Source: Nocardiopsis ganjiahuensis DSM 45031
GTDB lineage: Bacteria; Actinomycetota; Actinomycetes; Streptosporangiales; Streptosporangiaceae
NCBI RefSeq assembly: GCF_000341085.1
Contig: NZ_ANBA01000013.1
Span: forward strand, 186,001 to 250,000
Direction of reading: 5' to 3'
DNA: 64,000 nt
Notes under the pieces: model-generated
The model's input: the letters and a program-made list of their open reading frames with translations, nothing else
The model's database searches: none
Told to the model about the DNA's origin: nothing
Part shown: positions 34,559 to 43,271 of the stretch, one piece after another
Position numbering within the stretch: the first letter of the stretch is position 1
Layout: each line of letters opens with the position of its first letter
Position numbers and translations under genes: made by a program

Positions 34559-34968
34559 ATTCCCCCAATCGTGCCCGCCTGGACTGAGGGGGCGGCGGGC
34601 GTTTGATCCCCTAGTGTGCACGAGTTGGTCCGTTTCCTCCCTAGTTTTCGGAGAAATTGCGGTGTTCGGGGGAAGAGCGGGGGATATGTGATCGGAACGT
34701 GATGTTCAGGCCCTGCTGTCGGGATTGGAAACATCCCATGACTAACTGAATCCGATACCGCCCGCGCCTGTCCCTGCCTGCGGTGGAACACACCCCGCCC
34801 TGGTGCGCGCCGGCGAAGGCACGCCCTTAACCTGGAGGTAAGGCTGCCTGGTGCGGGGCACCGCCCCTTCGACCGCGGTCGTACGACTCGTCACCCGCGT
34901 ACGTGATCTGCGCGGATGGGCGTGCTGACCAATCTAGTGCAGGTAAACGTCTGTTGTGAGGCTTTTTG
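34559..34968. other. 410-bp divergent regulatory region between bldC and a DUF4229 gene
   Basis: No gene is supported. The bldC side carries two CTAGGG motifs on the minus strand (in 34608-34650) that could be -10 elements. Other visible elements are CTTAACC-tgga-GGTAAGG (near 34826-34843) and a CRP half-site TGTGA (34687-34691) without its partner. Nothing else is evident. Confidence 0.45.
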
Positions 34969-35331
34969 ATGCGTAGCTGGCTGACCTATACCGCCGCCCG
35001 TGTGGCGCTGTTCGCGGGCGCCTTCGGGGTCGTCTACCTGTTCGGTGCGCGGTCGTGGATCGCGCTGATCCTCGCGTGGGTGATCAGCGGACTCGCCTCC
35101 TACGTCCTCCTCTCGAAGTGGCGCGACCAGATGTCGGCTTCGGTCGTCGACTGGTCGAAGAAGCGCGAGGAGCAGAACAAGGCCGTGGGCAGCCGCCTGG
35201 TCGGCGGCGCCGCCCGGGAGGACGAGATCCAGGACGAGCTCCTGCGCGCCCAGGAGGCGGAGGGCGGCACGGAGGCCGCTGCCGGGGCGGGGGCCGAGGA
35301 GGCCCCGAAGGCCGAGGGCACCAAGAAGTAG
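34969..35331 (+). CDS. DUF4229 small membrane protein
   Basis: This 120-residue protein starts MRSWLTYTAARVALFAGAFGVVYLFGARSWIALILAWVISGLASYVLLSKWRDQM: two membrane spans (about 9-26 and 31-49) with a short loop, followed by a charged tail with KKREEQNK and an Ala/Glu-rich end. This is the DUF4229 pattern common in actinobacteria near menaquinone genes; function unknown. The ATG at 34969 is used rather than the TTG just before it; GTGAGG lies 6 nt upstream. Confidence 0.85.
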   Translation: MRSWLTYTAARVALFAGAFGVVYLFGARSWIALILAWVISGLASYVLLSKWRDQMSASVVDWSKKREEQNKAVGSRLVGGAAREDEIQDELLRAQEAEGGTEAAAGAGAEEAPKAEGTKK

Positions 35332-35340
35332 GAACGACGA

Positions 35341-35376
35341 ACGGGGCGGCTCCGCCGACGGCGGACGCCACCCCGT
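35341..35376. terminator. Bidirectional terminator between convergent genes
   Basis: ACGGGG...CCCCGT (35341-35346, 35371-35376) frames an inner GGC-CCGCC/GGCGG-CGCC stem with loop GAC, with single mismatches. Confidence 0.65.
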
Positions 35377-35391
35377 GCGGTTCCCCGTCCG

Positions 35392-36660
35392 TCAGGCGAC
35401 GGGGAACATCCCCAGCCGGGCGTGGTACTCGTCGGCGAGCTGCTCGGTGTCGCTGCCGACGTAGAGGCCGTCGGGGGTCGCGTGCAGCGCCTCCACGCCG
35501 TGGCCGCGCGTCCGGCCCGGGTTCCAGGGCAGGGCCCGGCCCGTGACGGGGTCCACCGCGCCGATGCCCTCACGGGCGACCGAACCCGGGCCGGGGTTCA
35601 TGGCGCCCAGCTCGTTGTCCATCCAGCGCTGGTGGCCGCCCACGTAGACGGCGGACGAGGTGATCTCGACCGAGTACAGCGAGTCCCCGCCGGTCATGTT
35701 GGTCCAGGTGGGGGTGGCGTCCGGTGTGTCGGTGTTCTCGAAGCGGGCCGTGGACTTGCACAGTCCGGGCTTCGTCTGCGGGCCGCCCCCGGTCACCACG
35801 GCGAAGTAGGAGCCGTCGGGGGAGAAGTCCATCTGCCGCATGTACGTGTGGATCGTCGGGTAGTCACAGGGCGCCTCGTAGGCCGAGGTCGACCAGGGGC
35901 TCAGCGCTCCGGCCGCGGTGTCGATCATGGCGATCTGGTAGCGGTCCTGGCCGTCGACCTTGGTGAAGGTCCCGTTGACGGCGAGCCTGTCCCCGTCGGG
36001 GCTCAGGGCCATTTCCTGGACGCGCAGGGTGCCCCGGCGCTGCTCCGAGAGGATCGGGGTGAAGTCAGGGTCCACCTCTCCCGTGGCGGCGTCGATCCGG
36101 GCCAGACCGGTGCGCTCCTGCCCGTTCACCCCCGAGAAGTTCCCGCCGAGGTAGACGTCGCTTCCGTCACCGACCAGCCGGTGCACGCCCCCGTCGTCCA
36201 CCGAGGCGTCGAAGTCCGCCGCGTTCTGGCCCGTGCGCGCGTCGACGCGCGCGACCCCTCGGCTGTCCGCGCCGTTGACCTGCCGGAAGCGGCCGCCGAG
36301 GATCAGTGATCCGTCGGGCCCCTCGGCCAGTGAGGTGACGGTGCCGTCCACCCCCGGCGCGAACTCGGGGAGGACCTCACCGCTGCCGTGCCGGAAGGCG
36401 AAGACGTTGCGGCGGTCGTGGGTGCGGCCTCCGTCGGGGTCGGACACGCTGTTGAACTCGCCGGCCACCACGACGGTGTCGCCGATGCGGAGGATGTCCT
36501 TGATCGCCCCGTCCAGGACGTGGGGTGTCCACTGGACGGGCTGTTCGCTGACCACTCCCTCGTGAGGGGCCGCGGAGGCCGGTGCGGCGGTCGCGATTCC
36601 CAGCGGGGGCAGGAGCAGAGAGCTCATCGTCAGTGCGACGAACGATCGGACCGGTTTCAC
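35392..36660 (-). CDS. Secreted beta-propeller (delta-60-repeat-like) protein
   Basis: This 422-residue secreted protein has a Sec signal peptide (KPVRSFVALTMSSLLLPPLGIATAAPASAAP) and at least four propeller-like repeats of the pattern VYLGGNFSGVNGQERTGLARIDAATGEVDPDFTP. Related copies are VVVAGEFNSV..., LILGGRFRQVNGADSRGVARVDARTG and VYVGGHQRWMDN. Two Cys (EAPCDYP, GLCKST) may form a disulfide. The function is unknown. The GTG at 36660 follows GAGGAGA by 6-7 nt. It is divergent from menG. Confidence 0.85.
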   Translation of the reverse strand: MKPVRSFVALTMSSLLLPPLGIATAAPASAAPHEGVVSEQPVQWTPHVLDGAIKDILRIGDTVVVAGEFNSVSDPDGGRTHDRRNVFAFRHGSGEVLPEFAPGVDGTVTSLAEGPDGSLILGGRFRQVNGADSRGVARVDARTGQNAADFDASVDDGGVHRLVGDGSDVYLGGNFSGVNGQERTGLARIDAATGEVDPDFTPILSEQRRGTLRVQEMALSPDGDRLAVNGTFTKVDGQDRYQIAMIDTAAGALSPWSTSAYEAPCDYPTIHTYMRQMDFSPDGSYFAVVTGGGPQTKPGLCKSTARFENTDTPDATPTWTNMTGGDSLYSVEITSSAVYVGGHQRWMDNELGAMNPGPGSVAREGIGAVDPVTGRALPWNPGRTRGHGVEALHATPDGLYVGSDTEQLADEYHARLGMFPVA

Positions 36661-36725
36661 GGGACTCTCCTCGGGCGCGCGGTACGGGGTTTCGGAAACC
36701 ACATTATTGCACGCTGTTGCCGTTT

Positions 36726-36742
36726 GATTACTGCAAGTAATC
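36726..36742. promoter_or_regulatory. AT-rich palindrome between the beta-propeller gene and menG
   Basis: GATTACT-gca-AGTAATC is a perfect 7-bp dyad in the divergent promoter region. The regulator is unknown; it could act on either gene. Confidence 0.45.
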
Positions 36743-36812
36743 GAATGTTCCGCTGTCCTGTCCGGTTTCCGGCTCTCCGTTCACCCGGTCCGCGTCGCTG
36801 TTCGGCCACCCT

Positions 36813-36818
36813 TAGGCT
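36813..36818 (+). promoter_or_regulatory. -10 element of a leaderless menG promoter
   Basis: TAGGCT is 6 nt before the ATG at 36825, with no Shine-Dalgarno. Confidence 0.5.
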
Positions 36819-36824
36819 GTTTCC

Positions 36825-37535
36825 ATGACCCGCGCGAAGCTCGACAAGAAGCCTCAGGACGTCGCCGCGATGTTCGACGGCATCGCAGAGAACTACGACC
36901 TCGTCAACGACGTCATCTCGCTCGGCCAGGACCGCGTCTGGCGACGCTCCGTGGTCGACGCGGTCGACGCCCACAGCGGCGAACTGGTGCTGGACCTCGC
37001 CGCGGGTACCGGTACCTCCTCGGAGTCCTTCATCAGGAAGGGCGCCCGTGTGATCGCCTGCGACTTCTCGCTGGGCATGCTCCAGAACGGGGCCCGGCGC
37101 CGGGGCGGCGCCTCGCGCGGAGGGGTGACCTTCGTGGCCGGGGACGCGCTCTCGCTGCCCTTCGCCGACGAGACCTTCGACGCGGTGACGATCTCCTTCG
37201 GCCTGCGCAACGTCGCCGACGTGGACCAGGCCCTGCGGGAGCTGCTCCGGGTGACCAGGGTCGGCGGCCGGCTGGTCATCTGCGAGTTCAGCCACATCCC
37301 GGTGGAGTTCGTGGACAAGCTGTACTCGACCTACCTGATGGCGGCCCTGCCGAAGATCGCCGGAGTCTTCTCCGGGCGCAGCGAGGCCTACAACTACCTG
37401 TCGGAGTCGATCATGGCCTGGCCCGACCAGGCCGAGCTGTCGAAGTACCTCCAGGGCGCCGGATGGTCGAGGGTCGCCTGGCGCAACCTCACGCTGGGCA
37501 CGGTGGCCCTGCACCGCGGCTTCCGGGAGAAGTAA
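36825..37535 (+). CDS. menG: Demethylmenaquinone methyltransferase MenG/UbiE
   Basis: This 236-residue SAM-dependent enzyme methylates demethylmenaquinone, the last ring step of menaquinone synthesis. UbiE signatures are [29 protein letters not shown], the SAM site [68 protein letters not shown], and the C-terminal YLSESI...[16 protein letters not shown]. It is followed by a classical terminator, then by the menJ-nuo block, so its product feeds the same quinone pool. Confidence 0.95.
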   Translation: MTRAKLDKKPQDVAAMFDGIAENYDLVNDVISLGQDRVWRRSVVDAVDAHSGELVLDLAAGTGTSSESFIRKGARVIACDFSLGMLQNGARRRGGASRGGVTFVAGDALSLPFADETFDAVTISFGLRNVADVDQALRELLRVTRVGGRLVICEFSHIPVEFVDKLYSTYLMAALPKIAGVFSGRSEAYNYLSESIMAWPDQAELSKYLQGAGWSRVAWRNLTLGTVALHRGFREK

Positions 37536-37590
37536 AACCCGACATAACGCCCATGGGGCGAAAGACTTCACTTTTAATCAAAAACTACGC

Positions 37591-37623
37591 AAACCCCGAG
37601 AAGCGATCTGTTTCTCGGGGTTT
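37591..37623 (+). terminator. Classical intrinsic terminator after menG
   Basis: AAACCCCGAGAA pairs with TTCTCGGGGTTT around a 9-nt loop and ends in a T run (TTTTCTGTT). Confidence 0.9.
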
Positions 37624-37790
37624 TCTGTTACTCATCAGTCACTTGAGTCCCAGTGGTGTCCTACTGGGTGTTGCCAGCTGCGACTTTGACACCGAGTGAC
37701 GGCTTTGGTGGTCATGTAGAGGCTTATGGGCGCTATATCCGATTTCTTGAAGAAGGCACCCCGGGGGTCGCCTCTCGGCTCGGGAGGGTC

Positions 37791-37796
37791 TAGACT
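37791..37796 (+). promoter_or_regulatory. -10 element of the menJ(-nuo) promoter
   Basis: TAGACT places the transcription start near 37803, directly before the Rex operator. No good -35 is seen. Confidence 0.5.
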
Positions 37797-37808
37797 GCGG
37801 AAAAGTGG

Positions 37809-37828
37809 CTTGTGAAGTGCTTCACAAG
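37809..37828 (+). promoter_or_regulatory. Rex operator upstream of menJ (perfect consensus)
   Basis: CTTGTGAA-gtgc-TTCACAAG contains TTGTGAA-N4-TTCACAA, the exact Rex operator known from Streptomyces and other Gram-positives. Rex releases DNA when NADH/NAD+ rises. The site lies just downstream of the -10, so binding would block transcription. The same bases also satisfy the CRP pattern TGTGA-N6-TCACA. Confidence 0.8.
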
Positions 37829-37963
37829 GCCACGAGGCATCGGACACAAGACCTGTGTCGGATATGTCGGAAGTCCCAAACCGCCCCATAGCACCCCCCG
37901 TGAGCGGGTCGACCCCGCACTGACCCGCCACGGCGTACCGCGCGAGTAGTCGAGGACACATCC

Positions 37964-39268
37964 GTGAGCGAGACAGCCACCTCCTCTCCCAGAGGCCGGG
38001 AACGGATCGAGTACGACGCCGACGTCATCGTCGTCGGCGCTGGCCCTTCTGGCTCCACCACCGCCTACTACCTGGCCCAGGCCGGACTTGACGTCCTCCT
38101 CCTGGAGAAGACCTCCTTCCCGAGGGAGAAGGTCTGCGGTGACGGGCTCACCCCGAGGGCGGTGAAACAGCTCACCGCCATGGGGATCACCTTCGAGGAC
38201 GAGGGGTGGATCAAGAACCACGGCCTGCGCATCGTCGGCGCGGGCGTCCGCCTCGAACTCCCCTGGCCCGACCTGGCCGCCTACCCGGGCTTCGGGCTCG
38301 TCCGCACGCGCTTGGACTTCGACCAGATCCTGGTCAACCGGGCCGTGTCCGCCGGGGCCAAGCTCCTGGAGCGCACCAACGTCACCGGGCCCCTCATGGA
38401 CGAGCGCAGCAACCGCATCGTCGGGGTCCACGCCAAGAACGCCGACCGCGAACCCGTGACCTTCCGGGCGCCGCTGGTCGTCGCGGCCGACGGCAACTCC
38501 TCCCGGCTCTCCGTCGCCATGGGCATCCGCAAGCGCGACGACCGCCCCATGGGCGTGGCCGTGCGCACCTACTTCGAGAGCCCCCGCCACAAGGACGACT
38601 ACCTGGAGTCCTGGCTGGAGCTGTGGGACAAGAGCGGCGACAAGGACGTCCTCCTGCCCGGCTACGGGTGGGTCTTCGGTGTCGGCGACGGCACCAGCAA
38701 CGTCGGCCTGGGCATCCTCAACTCCACCTCCTCCTTCCAGGACACGGACTACCGCAAGCTGCTGCGCCGGTGGACCGAGTCGATGCCCGAGGAGTGGGGC
38801 TTCACCGAGGAGAACCAGAAGGGCGGCATCCGCGGAGCCGCGCTGCCGATGGGCTTCAACCGGGTCCCGCACTACTCGCGCGGCCTGCTGCTGGTCGGTG
38901 ACGCGGGCGGCATGGTCAACCCCTTCAACGGGGAGGGCATCGCCTACGCCATGGAGGCCGGGCAGATCGCCGCCGACGTGATCGTGCAGGCGCACGGCCG
39001 GACCACCCAGCAGACGCGTGAGCGCGCGCTGCTGCACTACCCGGACGTCCTGGCGGACACCTACGGCGGCTACTACACACTCGGCCGCTACTTCGTGAAG
39101 GTCATCGGCCAGCCCGAGTTCATGAAGTACGCGACCAAGTACGGACTGCGTCAGCGCACGCTCATGAAGTTCGTGCTGAAGATGCTCGCCAACCTCACCG
39201 AGCCCAGCAAGGGCGACGCCATGGACCGGGTCATCAACGGCCTGACCAAGATGGCGCCCGCCGCCTAG
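37964..39268 (+). CDS. menJ: Geranylgeranyl-reductase-family menaquinone prenyl reductase (MenJ-like)
   Basis: This 434-residue FAD enzyme resembles Rv0561c/MenJ, which saturates one isoprene unit of menaquinone. It has the dinucleotide site ADVIVVGAGPSGSTTAYYLAQAGLDVLLLEK, the motif FPREKVCGDGLTPRAVKQL typical of the family, PLVVAADGNSSRL and the second FAD motif LLLVGDAGGMVNPFNGEGIAYAMEAG. The GTG at 37964 has GAGGA 7 nt upstream. It sits directly before nuoA and after menG, supporting a respiratory-quinone role rather than archaeal-lipid or chlorophyll reduction. A Rex operator controls its promoter. Confidence 0.88.
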   Translation: MSETATSSPRGRERIEYDADVIVVGAGPSGSTTAYYLAQAGLDVLLLEKTSFPREKVCGDGLTPRAVKQLTAMGITFEDEGWIKNHGLRIVGAGVRLELPWPDLAAYPGFGLVRTRLDFDQILVNRAVSAGAKLLERTNVTGPLMDERSNRIVGVHAKNADREPVTFRAPLVVAADGNSSRLSVAMGIRKRDDRPMGVAVRTYFESPRHKDDYLESWLELWDKSGDKDVLLPGYGWVFGVGDGTSNVGLGILNSTSSFQDTDYRKLLRRWTESMPEEWGFTEENQKGGIRGAALPMGFNRVPHYSRGLLLVGDAGGMVNPFNGEGIAYAMEAGQIAADVIVQAHGRTTQQTRERALLHYPDVLADTYGGYYTLGRYFVKVIGQPEFMKYATKYGLRQRTLMKFVLKMLANLTEPSKGDAMDRVINGLTKMAPAA

Positions 39269-39280
39269 CGGCCCACTCGT

Positions 39281-39341
39281 ACGGCCGGACCGCGGACGTC
39301 CCCCGGTTTTCCGGGCCCTTCCGCCGAAGCGGTCCGGCCGT
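39281..39341 (+). terminator. Large hairpin between menJ and nuoA
   Basis: ACGGCCGGACCGC (39281-39293) and GCGGTCCGGCCGT (39329-39341) pair perfectly over 13 bp; CCCGG-tttt-CCGGG forms an inner stem. It would end or attenuate the menJ transcript and make nuoA depend partly on its own promoter. Confidence 0.6.
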
Positions 39342-39388
39342 GTCGGAAGTCGCAGCACAAAGTCATTTCGGGAAGAGCCGAGAGAACC

Positions 39389-39406
39389 ACGTGAAAACGT
39401 TCACAA
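39389..39406 (+). promoter_or_regulatory. Second Rex operator, immediately upstream of nuoA
   Basis: ACGTGAA-aacg-TTCACAA matches TTGTGAA-N4-TTCACAA at 12 of the 14 defined positions, with the whole GTGAA/TTCAC core. It ends 50 bp before the nuoA start. Confidence 0.7.
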
Positions 39407-39456
39407 GACTGCCGGTCACGCGCTCCGGCCAGCCATTCAGTGGAGGAGGGTGAGCC

Positions 39457-39816
39457 GTGGAGCTGTACACACCGATATTCGTGCTCGGCGGGATCGGCGC
39501 CGCGTTCGTCGTGGTGTCGATGGTCGTCGGCGCCGTCGTCGGTCCCAAGCGGTACAACCGGGCCAAGATGCAGGCCTACGAGTGCGGTATCGAACCCACT
39601 CCGCAGCCGGCGGGCGGCGGTCGTTTCACCGTCAAGTACTACATGACGGCGATGATGTTCATCGTCTTCGACATCGAGATCATCTTCCTCATCCCGTGGG
39701 CCGTGCACTTCGACGCCCTGGGCTGGTTCGGCGTCATCGCGATCATCCTCTTCCTGGTGAACGTCTCCATCGCCTACGCCTACGAATGGCGCCGCGGAGG
39801 CCTCGAATGGGACTGA
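39457..39816 (+). CDS. nuoA: NADH-quinone oxidoreductase subunit A
   Basis: This 119-residue membrane subunit helps form the quinone/proton junction of complex I. Three spans are visible (about 7-28, 64-84, 88-108), with the conserved loop [42 protein letters not shown] between spans 1 and 2, as in all NuoA. The GTG start has GGAGGAGGG 6 nt upstream, the strongest ribosome site in the block. It heads the nuoA-N operon behind its own Rex-type site. Confidence 0.97.
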   Translation: MELYTPIFVLGGIGAAFVVVSMVVGAVVGPKRYNRAKMQAYECGIEPTPQPAGGGRFTVKYYMTAMMFIVFDIEIIFLIPWAVHFDALGWFGVIAIILFLVNVSIAYAYEWRRGGLEWD

Positions 39817-39898
39817 TCCCCCTGAGCCACGCTCCCCGAGGCCCCCGCGCCCGGACACACCAGACCCAGCCGCCCATCCCGGAGGAGGTCCGCAGCTG

Positions 39899-40444
39899 AT
39901 GGGACTCGAAGAGAAACTGCCAGCCGGAGTCGCGCTCACCACGGTCGAGCAGGTCGTGGGCCTGGCCCGCAAGACCTCGATGTGGCCCGCCACGTTCGGT
40001 CTGGCCTGCTGCGCCATCGAGATGATGTCCGTCGGCGGCCCCCACTACGACCTCGCCCGGTTCGGCATGGAGAAGTTCGGCGCCACCCCGCGCCAGGCCG
40101 ACCTGATGGTCGTCGCCGGCCGGGTCAGCCAGAAGATGGCCCCGGTCCTGCGCCAGATCTACGACCAGATGCCCGAGCCCAAGTGGGTCATCGCGATGGG
40201 CGTCTGCGCCTCCAGCGGCGGCATGTTCAACAACTACGCGATCGTCCAGGGGGTCGACCACATCGTGCCGGTCGACATCTACCTGCCGGGCTGCCCGCCG
40301 CGGCCGGAGATGTTCCTGGACGCCGTGCTCAAGCTCCACGACAAGGTGCAGAACACCAAGCTCGGCGCCCACCGGGAGCAGGAGATCACCGAGACCGAGG
40401 AGCGCATGCTCCGCCGTTCGCTGCCCCTGGTGACCAAGGACTGA
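39899..40444 (+). CDS. nuoB: NADH-quinone oxidoreductase subunit B
   Basis: This 181-residue peripheral-arm subunit holds the terminal N2 [4Fe-4S] cluster. The four ligands are the adjacent pair in [11 protein letters not shown], the Cys of [12 protein letters not shown] and that of [19 protein letters not shown] lies about 10 nt before the ATG. It is separated from nuoA by 82 bp, the widest gap inside the nuo operon. Confidence 0.97.
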   Translation: MGLEEKLPAGVALTTVEQVVGLARKTSMWPATFGLACCAIEMMSVGGPHYDLARFGMEKFGATPRQADLMVVAGRVSQKMAPVLRQIYDQMPEPKWVIAMGVCASSGGMFNNYAIVQGVDHIVPVDIYLPGCPPRPEMFLDAVLKLHDKVQNTKLGAHREQEITETEERMLRRSLPLVTKD

Positions 40445-40445
40445 C

Positions 40446-41186
40446 ATGAGTAACGAGAACGAGCGCGACGAGGCGGCGGAGAACCTTCCCGACCAGCTCG
40501 GTCGCGAGCGCTTGGCCGCACCGGTCAAGCGCGTCGGCATGTTCGGCGCGAACACCACGGGGGACACCTCCGGTTTCGGCGGCCTCCAGGTGCGGGGGAG
40601 CGCTCCCGCCCACAGCCGGCGCCCCTTCACCGATCCGGACGACCCGCGTACCGCGGACTTCGACCGGGTCGCCGACGACCTGGAGGCGGCGCTCACCGGG
40701 ATCGGCAAGGAGGGGGAGGTCGAGCGGGTCGAGATCGCCCACGGCGAGATCACCTTCCACGTGCGCCGCGAGGCCCTGCTGGAGCTGGCCCGCGTCCTGC
40801 GTGACGACCCGGCCCTGCGCTACGAGCTGTGCACGGGTGTGGCCGGGGTGCACTTCCCCGACGACGCCGGTCGCGAGCTGCACGCGGTCTACCACTTCCG
40901 GTCGATCACCCACAACAGCGAGATCCGGGTCGTGACCACCTGCCCCGACGCCGACCCGCACCTGCCCTCGATCGTGTCGGTCTACCCGACCAACGACTGG
41001 CACGAGCGCGAGGCCTGGGACTTCTTCGGGATGGTCTTCGACGGCCACCCGTCGCTGACCCGCATCCAGATGCCCGACGACTGGCACGGCCACCCCCAGC
41101 GCAAGGACTACCCGCTGGGCGGCATCCCGGTCGAGTACCGGGGCGCCACGGTGCCCCCGCCGGACGAGCGGCGGTCCTACAAGTGA
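40446..41186 (+). CDS. nuoC: NADH-quinone oxidoreductase subunit C
   Basis: This 246-residue peripheral-arm subunit is the 30-kDa type. The C-terminal half has the signature ...[55 protein letters not shown]. About 65 N-terminal residues ([24 protein letters not shown]...) precede the conserved domain, a length common in actinobacteria. It starts 2 nt after nuoB and is not fused to nuoD, unlike in E. coli. Confidence 0.96.
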   Translation: MSNENERDEAAENLPDQLGRERLAAPVKRVGMFGANTTGDTSGFGGLQVRGSAPAHSRRPFTDPDDPRTADFDRVADDLEAALTGIGKEGEVERVEIAHGEITFHVRREALLELARVLRDDPALRYELCTGVAGVHFPDDAGRELHAVYHFRSITHNSEIRVVTTCPDADPHLPSIVSVYPTNDWHEREAWDFFGMVFDGHPSLTRIQMPDDWHGHPQRKDYPLGGIPVEYRGATVPPPDERRSYK

Positions 41187-41241
41187 TCCGCCCGGCCACC
41201 ACACCAGCCACACGAAGGCCCCTCCAGAAGGGAGGCACGGC

Positions 41242-42537
41242 ATGACCGTCACCGAGGACTACATCGACGCGTCCGGTGGGGACTGGGACGACGTCATCGA
41301 GAAGGCCCAGGGCACCAGTGCCGAGCGCCTCGTCGTCAACATGGGACCGCAGCACCCGTCCACACACGGAGTGCTCCGACTGATCCTCACGCTGGACGGC
41401 GAGACGTGCACCGAGGCCCGCGTGGGCATCGGTTACCTGCACACCGGTATCGAGAAGAACATGGAGTACCGGACGTGGACGCAGGGCACCACGTTCGTGA
41501 CCCGCATGGACTACCTCACGCCGCTCTTCAACGAGACGGCGTACTGCCTGGCGGTCGAGAAGCTGCTCGGCATCACCGACCGGGTGCCCGAGCGCGCCAG
41601 CGTCATCCGCGTGATGCTCATGGAGCTCAACCGGATCGCCTCGCACTTCGTGGCCATGGCGACCTTCGGCATGGAGCTGGGCGCCACCACGGTGATGACC
41701 AACGGCTTCCGTGAGCGCGAGATGATCCTGGACGTCTTCGAGCTCATCACGGGCCTGAGGATGAACCACGCCTACGTCCGGCCCGGAGGGGTGGCGCAGG
41801 ACCTGCCGCCCGGTGCCGTGGGCAAGGTCCGGGAGCTGCTCAAGGAGATGCCCAAGCGCATCCGGACCATGCGCAAGCTCCTGGACGAGAACCCGATCTA
41901 CCTCGCCAGGACCAAGGACGTCGCCTACCTGAACCTGCCCGGCTGCATGGCGCTCGGCATCACCGGCCCGCTGGTGCGCGCCTCGGGCCTGGCCTGGGAC
42001 CTGCGCAAGGCCAAGCCGTACTCCGGCTACGAGAACTACGAGTTCGACGTCCCGGTCTCCGACGGCGGCGACGTGTACGCCCGCTACCGGGTGCGCATCG
42101 CCGAGATGGAGGAGAGCCTCAAGATCGTCGAGCAGTGCCTGGACAAGCTCCGGACCGGCCCGGTGATGATCGAGGACGCCAAGATCGGCTGGCCCGCCAA
42201 GCTGGCGCTGGGCCCGGACGGCCTGGGCAACTCCCCGGACCACATCGCGCACATCATGAGCGGCTCCATGGAGGCGCTCATCCACCACTTCAAGCTGGTC
42301 ACCGAGGGCTTCCGGGTCCCCGCGGGCCAGGTCTACGCGGCGGTGGAGAGCGCCAAGGGCGAACTCGGCTGCTATGCGGTCAGCGACGGGGGCACCCGCC
42401 CCTACCGCGTGCACTTCCGCGACCCCTCGTTCACGCACCTGCAGGCGGTCGCCGCCATGTGCGAGGGCGGGACGGTGGCGGACGTCATCGCGGCCGTGGC
42501 CAGTATCGACCCGGTGATGGGAGGCGTGGACCGGTGA
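41242..42537 (+). CDS. nuoD: NADH-quinone oxidoreductase subunit D
   Basis: This 431-residue 49-kDa-type subunit lines the quinone pocket with NuoB. Visible family marks are [22 protein letters not shown] (quinone-site His), [44 protein letters not shown] and the C-terminal [31 protein letters not shown]...[18 protein letters not shown] lies before the ATG. Its last codons overlap the nuoE GTG (GTGA). Confidence 0.97.
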   Translation: MTVTEDYIDASGGDWDDVIEKAQGTSAERLVVNMGPQHPSTHGVLRLILTLDGETCTEARVGIGYLHTGIEKNMEYRTWTQGTTFVTRMDYLTPLFNETAYCLAVEKLLGITDRVPERASVIRVMLMELNRIASHFVAMATFGMELGATTVMTNGFREREMILDVFELITGLRMNHAYVRPGGVAQDLPPGAVGKVRELLKEMPKRIRTMRKLLDENPIYLARTKDVAYLNLPGCMALGITGPLVRASGLAWDLRKAKPYSGYENYEFDVPVSDGGDVYARYRVRIAEMEESLKIVEQCLDKLRTGPVMIEDAKIGWPAKLALGPDGLGNSPDHIAHIMSGSMEALIHHFKLVTEGFRVPAGQVYAAVESAKGELGCYAVSDGGTRPYRVHFRDPSFTHLQAVAAMCEGGTVADVIAAVASIDPVMGGVDR

Positions 42538-43271
42538 GCGAACACAACGAGAACAACCCCGAGGAGACCCCCGAGGTCTTCACCGACGAGGTCGTGGCGC
42601 GTCTGGAACAGGACGCCAAGGAGGTCATCAGCCGCTACCCGAAGCCGCGCTCGGCGCTGCTCCCGCTGCTGCACCTGGTGCAGTCCGAGGAGGGGCACGT
42701 CAGCAAGGCCGGGATGCAGTTCTGCGCCGACCAGCTCGACCTCACCCTCGCCGAGGTCAAGGCGGTCGCCACGTTCTACACCATGTACCGCCGCGAGCCC
42801 GGCGGCGACTACCAGGTGGGCGTGTGCACCAACACCCTGTGCGCGGTGATGGGCGGTGACGAGATCTTCTCCGCCCTCAAGGAGCACCTGGACGTCGCCA
42901 ACGCGGAGACCACCGGCGACGGCAAGGTCACGCTGGAGCACGTCGAGTGCAACGCGGCCTGCGACTTCGCGCCGGTCGTGATGGTCAACTGGGAGTTCTT
43001 CGACAACCAGACCCCGGCCACCGCCAAGCAGCTGGTGGACGACCTGCGCCTGGGCAGGGACGTCGCGCCCACGCGCGGCCCCGCGAGCCTGTGCACCTGG
43101 AAGCAGGCCTCGCGCGTGCTGGCCGGGTTCGACGACGGCCGCGCGGGCGAGGGCGTCCAGGCGGCCGGTCCCTCGCTTGCCGGGCTCGAACTGGCCCGGC
43201 GCAAGGGCTGGTCCGCTCCCGACCCCGCCGACCTTCCGATTCGCGAGCAGGGCGAGGAGGGCTCGAAATGA
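42534..43271 (+). CDS. nuoE: NADH-quinone oxidoreductase subunit E
   Basis: This 245-residue thioredoxin-like [2Fe-2S] subunit of the NADH-dehydrogenase module has N1a ligands C-x4-C in [12 protein letters not shown] and C-x3-C in [16 protein letters not shown]. The helical N-terminus is present ([24 protein letters not shown]). A C-terminal extension of about 70 residues after the iron-sulfur domain is longer than in E. coli but usual for actinobacteria. GTG 42534 overlaps nuoD and the stop overlaps nuoF (ATGA), giving translational coupling. Confidence 0.96.
   Translation: MSEHNENNPEETPEVFTDEVVARLEQDAKEVISRYPKPRSALLPLLHLVQSEEGHVSKAGMQFCADQLDLTLAEVKAVATFYTMYRREPGGDYQVGVCTNTLCAVMGGDEIFSALKEHLDVANAETTGDGKVTLEHVECNAACDFAPVVMVNWEFFDNQTPATAKQLVDDLRLGRDVAPTRGPASLCTWKQASRVLAGFDDGRAGEGVQAAGPSLAGLELARRKGWSAPDPADLPIREQGEEGSK

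Larger units (their letters stand above)
37536..37963. other. 428-bp intergenic region holding a terminator and the menJ-nuo control region
   Basis: No gene is visible. The left part carries the menG terminator (37591-37623). The middle (37624-37780) is AT-richer, with a TTGACA at 37686-37691 that lacks a good -10. The right part holds the -10 TAGACT (37791-37796), the Rex operator (37809-37828) and a small dyad GACACA-agacc-TGTGTC (37843-37859) in the leader. Confidence 0.7.

Noticed and set aside
34687..34702. TGTGATCGGAACGTGA as a CRP site
   Set aside because: Only the left half-site matches; the right half lacks TCACA.
37786..37799. GGTCTAGACT resembling a DasR (GlcNAc regulator) site
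   Set aside because: Only the 9-bp core fits; the flanks differ from the published palindrome, and the bases are explained by the -10 TAGACT.
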